64,000 nt of DNA. Source: Marinobacterium nitratireducens (GTDB lineage Bacteria; Pseudomonadota; Gammaproteobacteria; Pseudomonadales; Balneatricaceae). The stretch's first letter is position 1; the number at the start of each line of letters is the position of its first letter. The notes under the pieces are model-generated. The model was not told the origin of the DNA and ran no database searches. It saw only the letters and a list, made by a program, of their open reading frames with translations. Location: assembly GCF_014645375.1 (NCBI RefSeq), contig NZ_BMLT01000002.1, forward strand, positions 570,982-634,981. The letters are read 5' to 3'. Shown here piece by piece: positions 60,711 through 64,000 of the stretch. The position numbers and the translations under genes are program-made.

Positions 60711-61894
60711 GTAAGGGTATCGATACGCGGGCGCTGCGGCGCCAGTTGGGGGATCCCGAGGTCTCGCTCGACAGCGCCTGGACCCGGCCTCTGCTCTGGG
60801 CCTGCATGCTCAGCGTCTTTTGCCTGCTGGCCTGGGCCGCCTGGGCCCGGGTCGACGAAGTCGCCCGCGGCCAGGGCACGGTGATTCCGACCAGCCGGCA
60901 GCAGTCGGTGCAGAGTCTCGAAGGCGGTATCGTGGCGGATATCCTGGTGCAGGAAGGGCAGGTGGTGGAGGCGGGCGAACCGCTTGTGTTGCTCGACCAG
61001 ACCCGCTTTCACAGCGTCGTTCAGGAGTCCCGCATCAAGCAGCGCGAGCTGAAAGCGGCGATTGCGCGGCTCGAGGCGGAAGTTTTCGACGAGGCGCAGA
61101 TCGCCTTTCCCGAGGGGCTGGAACAGGAATGGCCGGAGATCGAAAGTGAGCGCCGCCTGTTCGAGGCGCGGCGCACGCGGTTGCAGTCGGCGCTGGGCTC
61201 GATTCGTGAAGAGCTGGCCGCGGCGACGCGGCAGGTTGAGGTCGTCGAGGCGCTGGTGAGAAAAAAGGCGGTCAGTGAAATGGAGCTGCTCAAGCTGCGC
61301 CGCGAAGTGGCGTCGATGAAGGGCCGTCTGGCGGAACTCAGGAACAGCTTCATGCAGGACGCCTATGCGGAGCTGGTGGCCAGCAGGGCGGAACTTGCGG
61401 TACTGGAACAGACGCTGGTTCAGCAGCAGGATCAGCTGGCCCGCACGCGCCTGCTGTCGCCGGTAAAGGGGGTGGTCAACAATATCGCGATCACCACCCG
61501 TGGCGGCGTGGTCGCGCCGGGTGAGGAAATCATGCAGATCACGCCGCTGGATGATCAATTATTGATCGAGACCCGGGTGCTGCCGCAGGATGTCGCCTTT
61601 ATCGCGCCGCAGATGTCGGCGGCGGTGAAAATCAGCGCCTATGACTACTCCGTTTATGGCTGGCTGGAGGGGAAAGTGGTGCAGATTAGTTCCGATACTC
61701 TGGAAGAAAGCACGCCCAGAGGCGAGGAGGCCTTTTACCGGGTTCTGGTCAAAACGGACAAAAACTCGCTGCAGCATGGCGGTCAGTCATTACCGATCAA
61801 GCCGGGGATGATCGCCGTGGTCGATATTCGCACCCGCGAGCGCTCCGTGCTCAGTTATCTGGTTCGCCCGCTGTCGCGGCTGGAATTCAACTGA
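60707..61894 (+). CDS. Type I secretion membrane-fusion protein (HlyD/LapC type)
   Basis: A 395-residue adaptor with one N-terminal membrane helix (about 25-50), the lipoyl/barrel-sandwich motif RGQGTVIPTSRQQSVQSLEGG, a long coiled-coil hairpin (about 130-250) and the beta-barrel end. It links the ABC exporter with the outer-membrane TolC-type channel. Overlaps the ABC gene by four bases. Confidence 0.93.
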   Translation: MSKGIDTRALRRQLGDPEVSLDSAWTRPLLWACMLSVFCLLAWAAWARVDEVARGQGTVIPTSRQQSVQSLEGGIVADILVQEGQVVEAGEPLVLLDQTRFHSVVQESRIKQRELKAAIARLEAEVFDEAQIAFPEGLEQEWPEIESERRLFEARRTRLQSALGSIREELAAATRQVEVVEALVRKKAVSEMELLKLRREVASMKGRLAELRNSFMQDAYAELVASRAELAVLEQTLVQQQDQLARTRLLSPVKGVVNNIAITTRGGVVAPGEEIMQITPLDDQLLIETRVLPQDVAFIAPQMSAAVKISAYDYSVYGWLEGKVVQISSDTLEESTPRGEEAFYRVLVKTDKNSLQHGGQSLPIKPGMIAVVDIRTRERSVLSYLVRPLSRLEFN

Positions 61895-62090
61895 AGAGAG
61901 CAGACGGGAAAAGGCGCTTACAAGGTCAGGCGCCGATGCTATAGTTGTCTGCCTTTTCATATGTTTTCCCGGTAATTCGACGGGGTTGTAGCGGGTGCTT
62001 CTTATTCGCATGCTGCCTGGTCCCGTCGCGTGGCTATTATTTTTTTTTGAAGCGTTTGCCGGCATGGATTATCAAACAGGATTGGTTTTG
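61895..62090. other. Region between the HlyD and lipoprotein genes
   Basis: Gene-free 196 bases with a possible -10 (TATAGT, about 61940) and a run of nine T at 62040-62048. This suggests a second transcript start for the lipoprotein and TolC-type genes, but the evidence is weak. Confidence 0.3.
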
Positions 62091-63152
62091 ATGTTTAAAA
62101 GAGGTGGGGTTTTCCTTTCCGTTTTATTGGTCTCGGGTTGCAGCTCTCTGGGCTATCAGAATGATGCCGGGAAGGCGTTTGCACCGCAGAAGCGCAGCAG
62201 CGAAACCCTGGATACAGCAACAGCCCCCGACCTGCAGCCCACCGTTGCTGCACCCGCATACCGGGGGACACTCGACGGTGCCGACCTGACGGCGGGTGTC
62301 GAGCCGGGTCAGTGCTGGGTCTACGCCCAGGTCAAGCCAAGGCCGCTGCGTGAAAGTGTCGAGGTGCTGGTCCAGGACTCCGCCAGCCGGATCACGGTGA
62401 CGCCGGCCGAGCTGGAGCGAGGCCTCAAGACGGTGGTGACCCGCGAGGGAACCACCACCTACCGGATCCTTCCGGCCAAATACCGACAGGTGGTCGAGGA
62501 CGTGGTAGTGAGACCGGAAGTCATCCGCTATGAAGTGGAGCCTGCGGTCTACGAGGAAAAGGATGTCACCGTCGTGGTCGAGGAGGCGCGGGCAACCATG
62601 GAGCCCTGCCAGAGCGCCGGCACGCGTTTTTCCCGTGGTACTGGCGCCATGGCGTTCTGTACCGGCGAGATTCCGCAGCAGACGCGAACTTTCAAGCGGC
62701 GTGAACTGGTGAAGCCGGAAGCGACCCGTGTGATTATCGAACCGGCCCAGACCCGGCAGGTGGCGCGCTGGGTCGTGGCCGAGCCGGCCCGGGCGGTACC
62801 GGTCGTCGTCGACGCCGAGACCGACAGCGTCGAAGTCCAGAACCTGGTGCGGGCCGAGACCGTGGATATGGAGCGGATACCGGCGGTAACCGAGGCCCTC
62901 ACCGTTACCCGCTACGAAGGCCAGCCACGCATCGTCTCGCGTCGGGCCGTCTGTGATGATCAGCTGAGCGAAACCTTCGTCAGGCGCCTGCAGACGCGGC
63001 TGCTCGACAGCGGTTTCCATCCCGGCCGGATCGACGGCCTCGTCGGCACCCGCACTGTGGACGCGCTGAGCGCTTACCAGGTCGAGAACGGTCTGGCCGT
63101 CGGGGCACTGACGTACGAAAGCCTCGAGCACCTGGGGATCGTACTGGACTGA
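62091..63152 (+). CDS. Peptidoglycan-binding-domain lipoprotein in the secretion operon
   Basis: A 353-residue protein with lipobox LLVSGC (Cys17). A middle region has repeated RPEVIRYEVEPAVYEEKDVTVVVEEA-type segments, partly repeated as RVIIEPAQTRQV. A C-terminal peptidoglycan-binding domain is recognised by FVRRLQTRLLDSGFHPGRIDGLVGTRTVDALSAYQ. The start MFKRGGVFL is chosen for its lipoprotein signal. It probably tethers the exporter or the adhesin route to the cell wall, an inference from position. Confidence 0.82.
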   Translation: MFKRGGVFLSVLLVSGCSSLGYQNDAGKAFAPQKRSSETLDTATAPDLQPTVAAPAYRGTLDGADLTAGVEPGQCWVYAQVKPRPLRESVEVLVQDSASRITVTPAELERGLKTVVTREGTTTYRILPAKYRQVVEDVVVRPEVIRYEVEPAVYEEKDVTVVVEEARATMEPCQSAGTRFSRGTGAMAFCTGEIPQQTRTFKRRELVKPEATRVIIEPAQTRQVARWVVAEPARAVPVVVDAETDSVEVQNLVRAETVDMERIPAVTEALTVTRYEGQPRIVSRRAVCDDQLSETFVRRLQTRLLDSGFHPGRIDGLVGTRTVDALSAYQVENGLAVGALTYESLEHLGIVLD

Positions 63153-63171
63153 CAGGGGCAACGGATTCTGC

Positions 63172-64000
63172 ATGGCTTACGCAACGGATGCATCTGAGCG
63201 CAAAACCGCAGGCAAACGCACGCTGACCGCCGGACTGCTGGCGTTGCTGCTGATCGCGCCGCAGGCCCAGGCGGCGTTCCGACTGGTCGTAGGTGCCGAA
63301 CAGCATCTGCGTTTCGAAGGTGACCTGCAGCGGGTCGAGATCTCGGATCCTGCGGTCCTCGGCGCGACGGCGCAGGGTGCGGAACTGGAACTGCAGTCGC
63401 TCGCGCCCGGACTGGCGCGGGTGTCTTTCGTGCTGGCGGGCGATCCCGCGGTCCGCAGCTTCGAGGTGGTGGTGTCTGCGGCCGGGGAGTCAGCGGACAT
63501 CGAAGCCGTCGCGCCGCGGACACTGCAGGCTCCCGGGGCTGCGGCGGATACGCCGGCTCCGGCACCGTCCCCTCTGCTGGCGTCCGATGTACACCAGTCC
63601 AGGCCCGTCGACCGGCCCGAACCACAGCCGCCGGCCCGGATGGAGACCCGGCTCTGGCCCGAGCCTGTGCAGGAGGGGGCATCGGCTGCGCCAGTGCCTG
63701 TTGCCGGCGTCCGGCCCGGCCCTGCTGTGAAGTCTCCGGCCGCGGGGCAGGGACTGCCGGGAGCGGTGGCCCTCAGTATCGCACGGCACCCGGAAATGGC
63801 GGCGCGGCGTTATGCCTACGAGCGTGCGCAAACGGAAGTTGCCATTGCCCGGGACGGCTACCTGCCGGCGCTGGAGCTGTCGCTGGGGCAGGACGACAGT
63901 TTTTCCGGCGGCGAAGCCGGTTTCGATATTCTGGTCTCGCAGATGCTTTACGACTGGGGGCTCGTCGGCAGTGACGTCGATGCGGCGAAGGCGCGGCAGC
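63172..64000 (+). CDS. TolC-family outer-membrane channel with an N-terminal pilus/secretin-type domain (3' end cut by window)
   Basis: The open frame runs from ATG 63172 past the window edge; 276 residues are visible. A signal peptide (residues 1-34, ending PQAQA) is followed by a small beta domain (36-105, RLVVGAEQHLRFEGDLQRVEISDPAVLGA, LARVSFVLAGDPAVRSFEVVV). This resembles the T2SS/T3SS pilus-N domain of CpaC-like secretins. Next is a Pro/Ala-rich linker (about 106-195) and the beginning of the outer-membrane efflux protein fold (AVALSIARHPEMAARRYAYERAQTEVAIARDGYLP, VSQMLYDWGL). The fusion of these two domains is unusual. It should complete the type I secretion system of the adhesin. Confidence 0.85.
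   Translation, partial: MAYATDASERKTAGKRTLTAGLLALLLIAPQAQAAFRLVVGAEQHLRFEGDLQRVEISDPAVLGATAQGAELELQSLAPGLARVSFVLAGDPAVRSFEVVVSAAGESADIEAVAPRTLQAPGAAADTPAPAPSPLLASDVHQSRPVDRPEPQPPARMETRLWPEPVQEGASAAPVPVAGVRPGPAVKSPAAGQGLPGAVALSIARHPEMAARRYAYERAQTEVAIARDGYLPALELSLGQDDSFSGGEAGFDILVSQMLYDWGLVGSDVDAAKARQ

Overview
The window is a 64 kb stretch of GC-rich, gene-dense chromosome from a gammaproteobacterium. Gene order matches the proA-nadD-rsfS-rlmH-mrdA-rodA-mltB-rlpA-dacA-ybeD-lipB-lipA ... holA-lptE-leuS ... lnt-corC-ybeY-ybeZ-miaB backbone known from Pseudomonas aeruginosa and, rearranged, from E. coli. The monomeric isocitrate dehydrogenase and the RegB/RegA redox pair suggest a marine or oceanospirillalean relative of Pseudomonas, but the genus cannot be named from this sequence alone. 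I saw no tRNA, rRNA, transposase, prophage or CRISPR array.

Layout. 0-3.7 kb: 3' end of parC, a repeat-rich gap and an inner-membrane AhpA/YtjB-type protein. 3.9-16.0 kb: one long rightward run for proline and NAD synthesis, ribosome silencing and methylation, cell elongation and wall enzymes (PBP2, RodA, MltB, RlpA, DacA), a D-amino-acid transaminase and lipoate synthesis. 16.0-23.3 kb: an accessory zone with two VOC proteins, monomeric icd, a lytic transglycosylase, interspersed repeats and two geometrically identical clusters of DnaA-box-like sites. 23.3-27.5 kb: leftward leuS-lptE-holA. 27.6-30.3 kb: a rightward operon of zinc-ribbon protein, amidoligase, class I glutamine-amidotransferase-like hydrolase and YqaA-type membrane protein. 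30.3-36.2 kb: leftward lnt-corC-ybeY-ybeZ-miaB, with lnt carrying an in-frame insertion of intergenic-type repeats. 36.5-42 kb: small conserved genes, the EF-P set (epmB, efp, epmA) and a PatB/MalY-type lyase. 42.2-45.8 kb: leuA, a HolD-like protein, rimI and an energy-coupling-factor permease. 45.8-47.7 kb: RegA/RegB. 47.8-52.9 kb: a two-gene RND efflux operon and its divergent TetR regulator, with a perfect operator palindrome between them. 53.3 kb to the end: a Bap/Lap-like RTX adhesin and its type I secretion genes (ABC, HlyD, a peptidoglycan-binding lipoprotein and a TolC-type protein cut by the window edge).

The most unusual signals are non-coding: (1) two direct-repeat regions exactly 2,970 bp apart that keep the same spacing of DnaA-box-like sites although the sequence between the sites has diverged; (2) repeat elements that have entered coding space, one lengthening lnt by about 60-65 codons and one splitting the mrdA-rodA junction while a 26-codon mini-ORF links both genes through ATGA overlaps; (3) GGTTACG-type arrays found at three convergent gene ends. 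Among proteins, the amidoligase operon, the TolC protein with a secretin/pilus-type N-terminal domain and the HolD-like protein with a long linker deserve follow-up.
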